Positions 1-6,684 of a DNA stretch of 11,793 nucleotides are shown piece by piece. Source of the DNA: an uncultured Dehalococcoidia bacterium (GTDB lineage: Bacteria > Chloroflexota > Dehalococcoidia > Tepidiformales > Tepidiformaceae). The translations under genes and the position numbers were made by a program. The stretch spans positions 1-11,793 of the forward strand of contig CALMIW010000713.1 of NCBI GenBank assembly GCA_937864275.1, in the 5' to 3' direction. Under the pieces are notes generated by a model. The model ran no database searches. It was not told where the DNA came from and saw only the letters and a list, made by a program, of their open reading frames with translations. The first letter of the stretch is position 1. Every line of letters begins with the position of its first letter.

Positions 1-1430
1 AGGATGCGCACCTTGTAGTCAACCAGCTTCACGTGTTCGAGCTGCGGGTAGGCCTGCACGAGCGCCTTGCGGACCGCGCCGTCGAGCGCGTTCACCGGGC
101 CGTTGCCTTCGTGCGCGGTGTGCTGCAGCTGCCCGTCGACGGCGACTTTCACCATCGCCTCGGCCAGCATCTCGTTCAGCGTCTCCCGGTCGTGGCTGCG
201 CCGCCGGCGTTCGACGATGACGAAGTCCTGCAGCTCCCAGGGGGCACGGTATCCCGGCAGCGAACGGCGCACGAGCAGTTCGAAGCTGGCCTCGGCGCCC
301 TCGTACTGGAAGCCCTGGCTCTCCTTCTCCTTCACCACTTCCAGCAGACCGCGGATCTCTTCCTGCGTCAGCGGATAGTCGATCTCGAGTTCCTGCAGCT
401 TCATCATCAGGTTCCGCTGGCCGGAAAGTTCACTCACGAGCACGCGCGAGGAGTTTCCGACGAGCCCCGGATCGATGTGCTGGTAGGCGCGTTCGTCCTT
501 CATGATCCCGGCGACGTGATAGCCGGCCTTGTGCGCGAACGCCGAGGCGCCGACGTAAGGGGCGCCCGCGTTCGGGACGAGGTTCGCCAGTTCTGAAACG
601 TAGTTCGAGACTTCCGTGAGGCGCGCGAGCTGCTCGTCTTCGACCACGTTGAGGCCCATCTTCAGCTTGAGGTTCGCCAGGATGGTGAGGATATCGGCGT
701 TGCCACAGCGTTCGCCGTAGCCGTTCACACAGCCCTGGACCTGCCAGACGCCGGCCTCCACGGCCGCCATCGAGTTCGCCACTGCCAGGCCCGCATCGTT
801 ATGACAATGAATCCCAAGACGGACGTCGTTCACGCGGTTCTGGGCCGCGTCGATCGCCGCGAGCATCGAGCGCGTCGTCATGCCGCCGTTCGTATCGCAG
901 AGCACCAGCGCATCGGCGCCCGCTCGCGCGGCGGTCGCCAGGCACTGGAGTGAGTAGTCCGGGTCAGCCGCGAAGCCATCGAAGAAGTGCTCCGCATCGA
1001 AGAAGACGGTCTTCCCGAGCTTCTTGAAGTAGGAAATCGTGTCCGCGATCATCGCCAGGTTTTCCTCGGCGCTCGTCTCGAGGATCTCGCGGACCTGGTA
1101 CATGCTCGCCTTTCCGACGAGCGTGATGCCCGGCGTTTCGGCCGCGACCAGGCTCTGGATGTTGGCGTCGGTCTCGCAGGTGATGTTCGGCTTCCGCGTC
1201 CCGCCGAAGGCGCTCACCTTCGCGTTCTTCAGTTCGAGGCCGCGGAGGCGGCGGAAGTACTCGGCGTCCTTGGGGTTCGAACCCGGGAACCCCCCTTCGA
1301 CCCACTCCAGCCCGAGTTCATCGAGCTTCCGCGTGATGCGGATCTTGTCCTCGACGGAGAGCGAGATGCCCTCCATCTGGGAGCCGTCGCGGAGGGTGGT
1401 GTCGTAGAGCTGGACGCGGTCAGTGGGCAT
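1..1430 (-). CDS. cimA: (R)-citramalate synthase, C-terminus cut off by window edge
   Basis: Condenses acetyl-CoA with pyruvate to (R)-citramalate, the first step of the threonine-independent route to 2-oxobutyrate and isoleucine. About 476 codons are visible; the family is usually about 520-540 aa, so only the last part of the C-terminal domain is missing. The N-terminus reads LYDTTLRDGSQMEGIS, the DRE-TIM metallolyase signature in its CimA form (SQ/AQxEGIS rather than the LeuA form). Later come a YDAEHFFDG-like block (FFDAEHFFDG), the metal-binding HCHND, the NGYGERCGNAD motif, and an ASAFAHKAGYHV block. The C-terminal LeuA-type allosteric domain is entered (EGNGPVNALD). The ATG start at 1430 lies just before the conserved LYDTTLRDG, with a purine-rich AAGGAAAGG 9-17 nt upstream. 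A leader ORF and hairpin precede it. An antisense ORF at 987-1478 is a shadow. Identification is by remembered family motifs. Confidence 0.95.
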   Translation of the reverse strand, partial: MPTDRVQLYDTTLRDGSQMEGISLSVEDKIRITRKLDELGLEWVEGGFPGSNPKDAEYFRRLRGLELKNAKVSAFGGTRKPNITCETDANIQSLVAAETPGITLVGKASMYQVREILETSAEENLAMIADTISYFKKLGKTVFFDAEHFFDGFAADPDYSLQCLATAARAGADALVLCDTNGGMTTRSMLAAIDAAQNRVNDVRLGIHCHNDAGLAVANSMAAVEAGVWQVQGCVNGYGERCGNADILTILANLKLKMGLNVVEDEQLARLTEVSNYVSELANLVPNAGAPYVGASAFAHKAGYHVAGIMKDERAYQHIDPGLVGNSSRVLVSELSGQRNLMMKLQELEIDYPLTQEEIRGLLEVVKEKESQGFQYEGAEASFELLVRRSLPGYRAPWELQDFVIVERRRRSHDRETLNEMLAEAMVKVAVDGQLQHTAHEGNGPVNALDGAVRKALVQAYPQLEHVKLVDYKVRI

Positions 1431-1500
1431 GACGTGGAGAACCTTTCCTTCTTGAACAAGGGTATCGGGCGGCGATAAACGGGAAAGCGAAGGGAAGGCG

Positions 1501-1566
1501 CTAAATGGCAGCCCCGCGTGATTGACGCGGGGTTGTTCTCACCGGCGACACGGAGGACGTGTGCAT
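1501..1566 (-). CDS. Candidate 21-aa leader peptide upstream of cimA
   Basis: A 22-codon ATG...TAG mini-ORF between the PIN toxin gene and cimA. The peptide begins MHTSSVSPVR and ends SRGAAI. The ATG lies 7 nt after an extended -10 box (TGCTACAAT), so the transcript would start at or next to the start codon with no 5' UTR. The last third of the ORF is itself the strong hairpin at 1512-1532, so a translating or stalled ribosome would control folding. This is the geometry of a ribosome-mediated attenuator. Against a classical branched-chain attenuator, it has no run of Ile/Leu/Val codons: it has two Val, one Ile, three Thr and four Ser. Expression is unproven. Confidence 0.4.
   Translation of the reverse strand: MHTSSVSPVRTTPRQSRGAAI
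1512..1532 (-). promoter_or_regulatory. Strong hairpin in cimA leader (candidate attenuator)
   Basis: On the minus strand an 8-bp perfect stem, CCCCGCGT pairing with ACGCGGGG, closes a 5-nt CAATC loop. It sits inside the 3' end of the leader ORF, 82 nt before the cimA ATG. No U-tract follows (next bases CTGCCATTTAG), so it is not a textbook intrinsic terminator. It could pause polymerase, end transcription with a factor, or affect translation. Confidence 0.55.
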
Positions 1567-1573
1567 GAAGGCG

Positions 1574-1582
1574 ATTGTAGCA
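1574..1582 (-). promoter_or_regulatory. Extended -10 promoter for the cimA leader
   Basis: The minus strand reads TGCTACAAT, an extended -10 (TGn plus a hexamer matching TATAAT at 5 of 6). It is followed by 7 nt and then the leader ATG at 1566. A TTGACC hexamer lies upstream but 21 nt away, too far for a normal -35. The extended -10 probably does the work. Confidence 0.5.
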
Positions 1583-1586
1583 GATT

Positions 1587-2018
1587 TCACGAATCGTCCT
1601 GGTCAAAGGGCAGGAGCGTGAAGCTGCCGCCCTGGAGCGGACGCATCAGCCGGAAGTGGCGGTAATCGAAGGACATGAGGCGCGTGGTCCGGTAGCGGGC
1701 GGCGAGGACGACCATGGAAAGGTCCGCGAGGCCCGGACTGAGATCGCGGTAGCGTTCATTGAGGCCGCTGATGGTCTTGAAGTCGCCGGGTTCGAAGCCG
1801 GGCACCTCGAAGCGGCCCGCCGCAAGGTCTGCGAGAAACGCTCGGTTGCCCTGCGGTCCCCTGAGCCGCTGAAGGTGGTAATCCACCTCGGCAGTAGTGA
1901 ACGGGGACAGGACCGGCGTTTCGCGCTCATTCAAAAGAACGGGCGGAACCGCGATGCGCCGCGCATCCTTTGGATCTGCCAACGCGACGAGCGGGCCGGC
2001 ATCAACGATGAGCCTCAC
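1587..2018 (-). CDS. PIN-domain ribonuclease toxin (VapC-type)
   Basis: A 143-aa single PIN domain, the usual VapC size. The four acidic residues expected for Mg2+-dependent RNase activity can be placed: D6 in RLIVDAGPLVAL, E44 in TTAEVDYHL, D99 in GLADLSMVV and D118 in SFDYRHF. It probably cleaves RNA when its antitoxin is lost and is neutralised by the RHH protein encoded just upstream. The GTG at 2018 is chosen because it overlaps the antitoxin stop as GTGA, a typical translational coupling; another in-frame GTG at 2033 would add five residues. It ends 20 nt before the leader ORF of cimA. The RNA target cannot be inferred, and some PIN proteins of this class have no toxicity. Confidence 0.87.
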   Translation of the reverse strand: MRLIVDAGPLVALADPKDARRIAVPPVLLNERETPVLSPFTTAEVDYHLQRLRGPQGNRAFLADLAAGRFEVPGFEPGDFKTISGLNERYRDLSPGLADLSMVVLAARYRTTRLMSFDYRHFRLMRPLQGGSFTLLPFDQDDS

Positions 2019-2335
2019 TGCCTCGCGCGCCACGCTTCGAAGAACGGCTCAGCTTCGGCACGCTGGTCCTCGTGCTCTTGCTCCAGGCCTTTCTTCATTT
2101 CTTCATCCAACCAGTCGTTGAAGTCTTGCGGGTCATCGAAGTGCGGGATGGCGCCCGACGGCGTGTCCTTCCAAAGGTCGAATATCGCGTAATTCTTGTC
2201 CGGCAGGCTCGCGTCGTAGGCGAGGAGAGCCTCGCGGATGACCCACGCCTGGGACTCCCCCTTGCGTTCCGCGAGCCGTGCGAGGCGCTCGCGGTCTTCT
2301 TCGCTCAGGTACACGCTTGTCTTCTTCATTTCCAT
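2015..2335 (-). CDS. Ribbon-helix-helix antitoxin (VapB-type)
   Basis: A 106-aa protein. Residues about 3-40 form a ribbon-helix-helix DNA-binding domain: the beta strand KKTSVYLS, then helices EEDRERLARLAERKG and SQAWVIREALLAY. The acidic, charged C-terminal half (around DDPQDFNDWLDEEMKK) is the likely toxin-wrapping region. The ATG at 2335 is preferred over longer in-frame starts because AAGGGGG precedes it by 10 nt; a second ATG two codons on is the alternative. It overlaps the PIN gene by 4 nt in an antitoxin-first operon. RHH antitoxins usually autorepress, and a TGTAGGG direct repeat lies just upstream. Confidence 0.87.
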   Translation of the reverse strand: MEMKKTSVYLSEEDRERLARLAERKGESQAWVIREALLAYDASLPDKNYAIFDLWKDTPSGAIPHFDDPQDFNDWLDEEMKKGLEQEHEDQRAEAEPFFEAWRARQ

Positions 2336-2356
2336 CGCGAGTACGCCCCCTTGTTC

Positions 2357-2375
2357 TGTAGGGTATCGTGTAGGG
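2357..2375. repeat. TGTAGGG direct repeat upstream of the antitoxin
   Basis: On the plus strand TGTAGGG occurs at 2357-2363 and again at 2369-2375, a 12-bp period, 22-40 bp ahead of the antitoxin start. RHH repressors often bind short direct repeats about one helical turn apart, so this could be the autoregulatory operator. Two 7-mers alone are weak evidence. Confidence 0.3.
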
Positions 2376-2397
2376 CACAGCCTGCACAACGCCTACC

Positions 2398-3357
2398 TCA
2401 CGAACCCAGTCCGTTCCCGGTCGCGAGGTTCGCGGCCAGCCGGATCGCTTCGACCATGCTCGTCTCGTCGGCGATGCCCTGACCGGCGATGTCGAACGCG
2501 GTGCCGTGATCCACGGAGGTGCGGATGATGGGAAGGCCCAGGTTCACGCTGATGCTCTGTTCGAACCCGTGGACCTTGATGGGGATGTGTCCCTGGTCGT
2601 GGTACATCACCACCACCACGTCGTACTTCCCCGCGATGGCCGCGTTGAAGACCGAGTCCGCCGGGTGCGGGCCGCTCGCGTCGATGCCCAGCAGCCGCGC
2701 GTCCGCGATGGCGGGCGTGATCTCGTCCAGCTCTTCACGGCCGATCAGGCCGTTGTCGCTCGCGTGCGGATTGAGTGCGGCGACCGCGATGCGAGGGGAT
2801 GCGATACCCCAGGCGGCGAAGTGCCGCTGCGTCAGTTCGATGGCGTGGAGGACGTTCTCGCGTGTGACGTAGCGGCAGGCTTCGGCGAGCGACTTGTGCG
2901 TGCTGAGGTGCATGCAGCGCAGCTGTCCGGAAATCAGCATCGTCTTCACGTTCGTGGCGCCGCTGAGCCGTGCCAGCACCTCCTGGTGTCCGGTGTCGGT
3001 GATTCCGGCCAGCTGGAAGGCTTCCTTGTTCACCGGCGCGGTCACCATCGCGCCTGCTTCGCCGGCGATGCAGAGCCTGGCCGCGAACTCCACCCACGCA
3101 TGGGCGGCGCGCGCGGAGTCGACGGACAGCTCGCCCACTGGGAACGGGCCTTCGGGGATGCCGTGGATCTCGGTCACCGGCGGCGGCGCACCGGGCAGCG
3201 CCAGCTTCGACCAGGTGTCGAAGAGCGCCTGGGCAGAGCCGATGACCGAGAGCTCCGCGAGCGCGCGCACTTCCGGCTTCGCGAGGGCCTTGGCGATGAC
3301 TTCCGGGCCAACGCCGGACGGGTCGCCCATGGTGACAACGATTCGGGGTTTGCTCAC
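2398..3357 (-). CDS. pdxA: 4-hydroxythreonine-4-phosphate dehydrogenase
   Basis: Oxidises 4-(phosphooxy)-L-threonine with NAD+ in the DXP-dependent route to pyridoxal 5'-phosphate. The 319-aa length matches the family (about 330). Visible signatures are the N-terminal VTMGDPSGVGPEV, TAPVNKEAF at 106-114, and the three metal-binding histidines H154 (STHKSL), H198 (NPHASDNGLIG) and H253 (MYHDQGHIPIK), plus DHGTAFDIAG near the C-terminus. The start is GTG at 3357, exactly 6 nt after a TATAGT -10 box with no Shine-Dalgarno, suggesting a leaderless mRNA. The antitoxin gene follows after 62 nt. No other B6 gene is visible here. PdxA paralogues acting on other phosphorylated hydroxy-acids exist, so the exact substrate is not certain. 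Confidence 0.93.
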   Translation of the reverse strand: MSKPRIVVTMGDPSGVGPEVIAKALAKPEVRALAELSVIGSAQALFDTWSKLALPGAPPPVTEIHGIPEGPFPVGELSVDSARAAHAWVEFAARLCIAGEAGAMVTAPVNKEAFQLAGITDTGHQEVLARLSGATNVKTMLISGQLRCMHLSTHKSLAEACRYVTRENVLHAIELTQRHFAAWGIASPRIAVAALNPHASDNGLIGREELDEITPAIADARLLGIDASGPHPADSVFNAAIAGKYDVVVVMYHDQGHIPIKVHGFEQSISVNLGLPIIRTSVDHGTAFDIAGQGIADETSMVEAIRLAANLATGNGLGS

Positions 3358-3363
3358 GGGGGA

Positions 3364-3369
3364 ACTATA
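3364..3369 (-). promoter_or_regulatory. -10 box of pdxA, leaderless arrangement
   Basis: The minus strand reads TATAGT (5 of 6 to consensus), then six bases TCCCCC, then the pdxA GTG. The start codon would be at +1. No Shine-Dalgarno lies between. No convincing -35 was found. Confidence 0.5.
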
Positions 3370-3402
3370 CGGCGCGCCCGAGAGTGCGCCTCGAGCGGTG
3401 TC

Positions 3403-3591
3403 CTAGAAGACCAGCCGCCACGCAACGCCCAGAAGGAATGAGCCGGTCAGACCGAGCACCGCGATCACGGCGATCCACTCCAGCGGGCTCATCGCGCCCG
3501 TGAACCGTCGCAACTCCTTCCGCTGGGCATCGACGTACTCTCTCGTCGTATAGAGGACGTTCCACTTGCCCCAATCGCCGCCATCCATCAT
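3403..3591 (-). CDS. Small single-pass membrane protein, unknown function
   Basis: A 62-aa protein. The soluble N-terminal half (about residues 1-35, rich in charged and aromatic residues, containing TTREYVDAQRKELRRF) is followed by one transmembrane helix from about 38 to 60 (PLEWIAVIAVLGLTGSFLLG). The ATG at 3591 overlaps the stop of the upstream small membrane gene as ATGA, indicating translational coupling; an adjacent ATG at 3588 is equally possible. A longer in-frame extension upstream would overlap the neighbour and is unlikely. The two small proteins may act together at the membrane, but no family was recognised. Confidence 0.68.
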   Translation of the reverse strand: MMDGGDWGKWNVLYTTREYVDAQRKELRRFTGAMSPLEWIAVIAVLGLTGSFLLGVAWRLVF

Positions 3592-3827
3592 GGGTAGACA
3601 ACCAGGGTGTAGACGCTGAGGGCGAGGAATATCGCGCCCCCAAGCGCGCCCGCTGCCCAATCGGGTGCGGGCGTCCGCAGGGCCAGTGCGCCCGCGAACA
3701 GCGCCAGCCCCGCCCAGATGAACAGCGCTCCCTCAATCGTGAACGCGGCAACGAATCCCCCCGCGACGAACAGGGGCCCGAAGATGAGTCCCAGCCAGGA
3801 GAAGAACCTGCGGTCGCGCTCGTCCAA
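3588..3827 (-). CDS. Small membrane protein with three predicted TM helices
   Basis: A 79-aa, very hydrophobic protein. After a short charged N-terminus (MDERDRR) come three likely helices at about 8-31, 33-52 and 57-77. No enzymatic motif is visible. The TTG start at 3827 is chosen because a perfect AGGAGG lies 7 nt upstream. The alternative GTG at 3845 would add six residues and overlap the lipoprotein gene. It is coupled by a 4-nt overlap to the next small gene and follows the lipoprotein gene by 11 nt, so the three probably form one unit. Function unknown. Confidence 0.68.
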   Translation of the reverse strand: MDERDRRFFSWLGLIFGPLFVAGGFVAAFTIEGALFIWAGLALFAGALALRTPAPDWAAGALGGAIFLALSVYTLVVYP

Positions 3828-3834
3828 GCCGATG

Positions 3835-3840
3835 CCTCCT
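3835..3840 (-). promoter_or_regulatory. Shine-Dalgarno AGGAGG deciding the TTG start
   Basis: A perfect AGGAGG on the minus strand, 7 nt before TTG 3827 and overlapping the stop codon of the lipoprotein gene. It favours TTG 3827 over the in-frame GTG at 3845, which would leave the motif inside the coding region. Confidence 0.6.
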
Positions 3841-4534
3841 AGCACGGATTCCCGCCCGGGCCGCGGTCGTAGGCGTTCGAAAACTCGCTCGCCGAAGGCT
3901 CGATCCTCGGTTCCTCACCCCAGTCGCCGAACGTCCAGACGAGTGGCTTGCCGTTGTTGGTGGCGGTGCGCGAGCTTAGCTGATTGGGCAGGAACGTCCT
4001 GGGGTCGAAGCTGATCTCCGTCTCGCCGAGGCCGTCGAGCGTGAGGATCAGCACCGTCCGGCCGGTGGCCGCCTTCAGACCGGATGCCCCACGGATCCGG
4101 TCGTTGCCGAGGAAGACGAACGGCGAGAGCACGGGCCCGCCTCCGCCGGGCACTCGGGCGAGGTCGTTGCAGGTGCTGCGCTTGAAGTAGGTCTGTCCAT
4201 TCCTGAGCCAGAGGTCGTAATCGCCGTCGCCCGTCCGATAGAGGCTGGCGGCGGCCGTGATCCTCCCGTCGTCGCGACCGACTGTGACGGTGCCGCCGTC
4301 GACGCCGCCCCACTGGGGGAGCACGAAGTTCTCCTGCTGAGCCGAGATGGTGTACGCACCCTTCCCGTCGAGTGCCTTCTGAATGCTGTCCGCGAGTTCC
4401 TCGCCCGAATACGGAAGGGTGATCGGGCCATCCAGCGGCTCGTCGTCTCCGGCGGTCTTTCGATCGCTGCAGGCGAACGCCATCGCCGCGAGCCCGGCAA
4501 TGGCACCGAAAAGCAGCAGCGTCCTGGCTGTCAT
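3839..4534 (-). CDS. LppX/LprG-like exported lipoprotein
   Basis: A 231-aa protein with a lipoprotein signal: MTAR, a hydrophobic stretch at 5-18, then AFAC with the modified Cys at 22, followed by a charged linker (DRKTAGDDEP). The -2 Phe makes the lipobox slightly non-standard. The mature part contains features resembling the LppX/LprAFG fold: the paired strands TVTVGRDDGRITAAASLYR and DYDLWLRNGQTYFKR, and the late EISFDPRTFLPNQLSS segment. That family carries lipids or glycolipids across the envelope in actinobacteria; the resemblance is from pattern only. C122 and the final residue C231 could form a disulfide. ATG 4534 was chosen because it places the signal peptide at the N-terminus; ATG 4549 would add five residues. 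It lies 46 nt after the CoA-transferase stop on the same strand. Confidence 0.72.
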   Translation of the reverse strand: MTARTLLLFGAIAGLAAMAFACSDRKTAGDDEPLDGPITLPYSGEELADSIQKALDGKGAYTISAQQENFVLPQWGGVDGGTVTVGRDDGRITAAASLYRTGDGDYDLWLRNGQTYFKRSTCNDLARVPGGGGPVLSPFVFLGNDRIRGASGLKAATGRTVLILTLDGLGETEISFDPRTFLPNQLSSRTATNNGKPLVWTFGDWGEEPRIEPSASEFSNAYDRGPGGNPC

Positions 4535-4580
4535 GTTGGCAATTACCATAGCACCCGAAGGAGGCCGATCGACCGGAGAT

Positions 4581-5780
4581 TCAGGACTCGCGCAGCTGGC
4601 CGACAGCGCCTGCTTCGATGAGGCGTGCGACCTCGTCTTCGGAGTAGCCGAGCACCCCGAGGATCTCGTGTGCGTGTTCGCCCGGTTTCGCCGCCCCGCG
4701 GCTTGCACCGCCCGGCGTGCGCGAGAGCTTCACCGGCGTGTTCGCGACGCGCAGCGAGCCCCCGGTCCACGTTGGCAGCTCCACGATCATGTCGCGCGCG
4801 GCGACCTGGGGGTCTGCCGCGACCTCGTCGACGCCATTCATCGGCCCGATCAGGGCGACCGGACTGAGCAACTCCTGCCACTCCGCCTTCGTCTTCTGCC
4901 GGAAGGCCTCGAAAAGGATTGGCTCCAGGGCCGCGTAGTTCCGCGTTCGGACCGGGTTGGTGGCGAAGCGCTCGTCGGTGGCCAGTTCGTCGCAACCGAG
5001 CAGCCCGCAGAACAGCGGCCAGTTGTGGTCCTTCACGTTCGCGACGACCACCCAGCCGTCTTTCGCCGGGAACGCCTGGTGCGGCGTGCTCAGCGGGTGG
5101 CGCAAGCCGACCGGGCCCTGCACCTGGCCAGTCGAGGTGTAGCGCACGATGGCGTTCTCCATCAGGGCGACCTGCGCGTCGAGCATCGCGACGTCCACAT
5201 GCTGCCCCAGCCCCGAACGGTCGCGTTCTACCAGCGCGGAAAGCACGCCGATGGCCGTGTACATGCCGCCTCCCATGTCCCCGATGGAGTACCCGGCGCG
5301 GGCGGGCATGCCCCCCACGTGGCCGGTCATGCTCATCACGCCGCCCATGCCCTGGACGATCGCGTCGACGGCGCCCCGCTCGCAGTAGGGGCCGGTGTGC
5401 CCGAATCCCGAAGTCGAGGCATAGACGAGCCGGGGGTTGATGGCGCTCATCTTCTCGTAGCCGAACCCGAGATCGTCCATCGTCCCCGGGGAGAAGTTCT
5501 CCGTGAGCACGTCGACCTGCTCCACCGCCCGGTAGACGATTTCCTTCGCCTCGGGCGATTTGAGGTCCAGCATCACGCTCTTCTTGCCGCGGTTCACGGA
5601 GAAGAAGTACGTACTGACGCCGTGGACGTACGGCCCGCTGCCGCGCCGCGTCTCGTTCTGGTGAGCGGTCTCGATCTTCCAGACCTCGGCGCCGAGGTCG
5701 GCCAGGATCATGACCCCGTAAGGCCCGGCCAGCGCCCAGGTGAAGTCGAGCACGCGAATCCCGGAAAGCGGTCCCGCCAT
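4581..5780 (-). CDS. Family III CoA-transferase (CaiB/BaiF type)
   Basis: A 399-aa protein, typical of family III CoA-transferases and the related alpha-methylacyl-CoA racemases. The N-terminus GIRVLDFTWALAGPYGVMILADLGAEVWKIE is the family hallmark, followed by NRGKKSVMLDLK, LTENFSPGTMDDLGFGYE and SGFGHTGPY. The likely catalytic Asp is D168 in YSIGDMGGGMY, at the position of Asp169 in formyl-CoA transferase. Such enzymes move CoA between carboxylic acids in the cytosol; the substrates cannot be told from sequence. GAGGAG lies 7 nt before the ATG. It follows the crotonase gene by 20 nt, so the two are an operon for activating and processing an acyl-CoA. A 473-aa antisense ORF across it is a shadow. 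Confidence 0.92.
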   Translation of the reverse strand: MAGPLSGIRVLDFTWALAGPYGVMILADLGAEVWKIETAHQNETRRGSGPYVHGVSTYFFSVNRGKKSVMLDLKSPEAKEIVYRAVEQVDVLTENFSPGTMDDLGFGYEKMSAINPRLVYASTSGFGHTGPYCERGAVDAIVQGMGGVMSMTGHVGGMPARAGYSIGDMGGGMYTAIGVLSALVERDRSGLGQHVDVAMLDAQVALMENAIVRYTSTGQVQGPVGLRHPLSTPHQAFPAKDGWVVVANVKDHNWPLFCGLLGCDELATDERFATNPVRTRNYAALEPILFEAFRQKTKAEWQELLSPVALIGPMNGVDEVAADPQVAARDMIVELPTWTGGSLRVANTPVKLSRTPGGASRGAAKPGEHAHEILGVLGYSEDEVARLIEAGAVGQLRES

Positions 5781-5800
5781 CGTTTCTCTCCTCGCCGGGG

Positions 5801-6562
5801 TTAGCGGCCTGTCACCCTCTTGGTGGCATCGCGGAAGCGCGCGACCTGCTCGGGGCTGCCGCGAAGCCGCCGGTTGGCGTCGTCTTCCATGTGGCGCGCC
5901 TCATCCGAGAGGGTCGCGGTGTCGATCACGCGCTTGGCCTCCTGCACGGCCGAACGCGACATGCCGGCGATCGTCTCGGCCATCGCCCAGGCGGCATTCA
6001 TGAGTTCGCCGGGCTGGTGGAGCGAGGTCACAAGGCCATAGTCATAGGCTTCCTGCGCGTCGAACTTCCGGGCCGTGAAGATCAGTTCCTTCGCCCGGGC
6101 GGCGCCGACCAGCCGCGGCAGCGAGGCGGCAGCGACGACGAGCCCGTACTCCGAACCCGGCAGCCGGAAGGTCGCGTTGGTGGAGGCGATGCGGATGTCG
6201 CAGCCGATGGCCAGGCGAGCCCCGCCGCCGAAACAATAGCCATTGACCGCTGCGATAACCGGCTGGGGCGCCTTCGCGATGACGCCGAAAAGGCCGCCCG
6301 CGCCGCGCGATCGGGCTGGCGCCGCGTTCTCTTCGACGCCGCTCATCTCGAGCATGTCGCCCCCGGCGCAGAATGCCTTCTCGCCGGTACCGGTGAGGAT
6401 GATGGCGGCGACCTCAGGGTCTTCGGTCGCACGGAGGATGGCATCGCCGAGCTGGTCGCTGAGGGCGGCGCTCAGGGCGTGGTGGCGTTCGGGGCGGTTG
6501 AGGGCGAGGCAGACGACCGCCCCGCGGCGCTCCTCGATGACGAGGGGGTGGGCTTCAGACAT
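5801..6562 (-). CDS. Crotonase-superfamily protein (enoyl-CoA hydratase/isomerase-like)
   Basis: A 253-aa protein, normal length for a single-domain crotonase. The CoA-binding and oxyanion-hole motifs are intact: AFCAGGDM at 63-70 and NGYCFGGGARLAIGCDIRIA at 107-126. The two glutamates that act in enoyl-CoA hydratase are not at their usual places: where GGGCE is expected the protein has GGGAR (R116), and in the following FxxPE block it has FRLPGSE (G136; the nearest Glu is E138). It is therefore unlikely to be a plain hydratase and may be an isomerase, hydrolase, decarboxylase or other crotonase. It is first of the operon with the CoA-transferase. The ATG lies 8 nt after a TAGACT box, and an 18-bp palindrome sits in the divergent region upstream. 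Confidence 0.92.
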   Translation of the reverse strand: MSEAHPLVIEERRGAVVCLALNRPERHHALSAALSDQLGDAILRATEDPEVAAIILTGTGEKAFCAGGDMLEMSGVEENAAPARSRGAGGLFGVIAKAPQPVIAAVNGYCFGGGARLAIGCDIRIASTNATFRLPGSEYGLVVAAASLPRLVGAARAKELIFTARKFDAQEAYDYGLVTSLHQPGELMNAAWAMAETIAGMSRSAVQEAKRVIDTATLSDEARHMEDDANRRLRGSPEQVARFRDATKRVTGR

Positions 6563-6570
6563 TGGGGCGG

Positions 6571-6576
6571 AGTCTA
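6571..6576 (-). promoter_or_regulatory. Candidate -10 box of the crotonase gene
   Basis: The minus strand reads TAGACT followed by 8 nt and the ATG at 6562. It fits the leaderless spacing seen for pdxA and other genes here, but the hexamer is only a moderate match and no -35 was found. Confidence 0.3.
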
Positions 6577-6684
6577 GACACTCCTGTACAAAACCGCGAG
6601 CGGCAGCCGCCTCGCTCTCGGCCGAGTTCTATAGCTGGAGGCCCCAGGTATAGCGAGATTCCGCTAGCACGGAGGTGCCGATCC

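Noticed and set aside
1431..1586. T-box riboswitch upstream of cimA
   Set aside because: No GGGTGGNACCGCG-like T-box sequence or specifier architecture could be found; only a single hairpin is present.
1229..1606. 125-aa minus-strand ORF spanning the cimA leader
   Set aside because: Overlaps the cimA start in another frame and becomes Ser/Arg/Pro-rich shadow sequence there; the leader ORF in a different frame has better signals.
2506..3441. 311-aa plus-strand ORF over pdxA
   Set aside because: Shadow of pdxA; composition dominated by H, R, V, D and no recognisable domain.
4383..5804. 473-aa plus-strand ORF antisense to the CoA-transferase gene
   Set aside because: Arg/His/Val-rich translation with no family motifs; it mirrors a well-supported minus-strand gene and is a GC-rich shadow.
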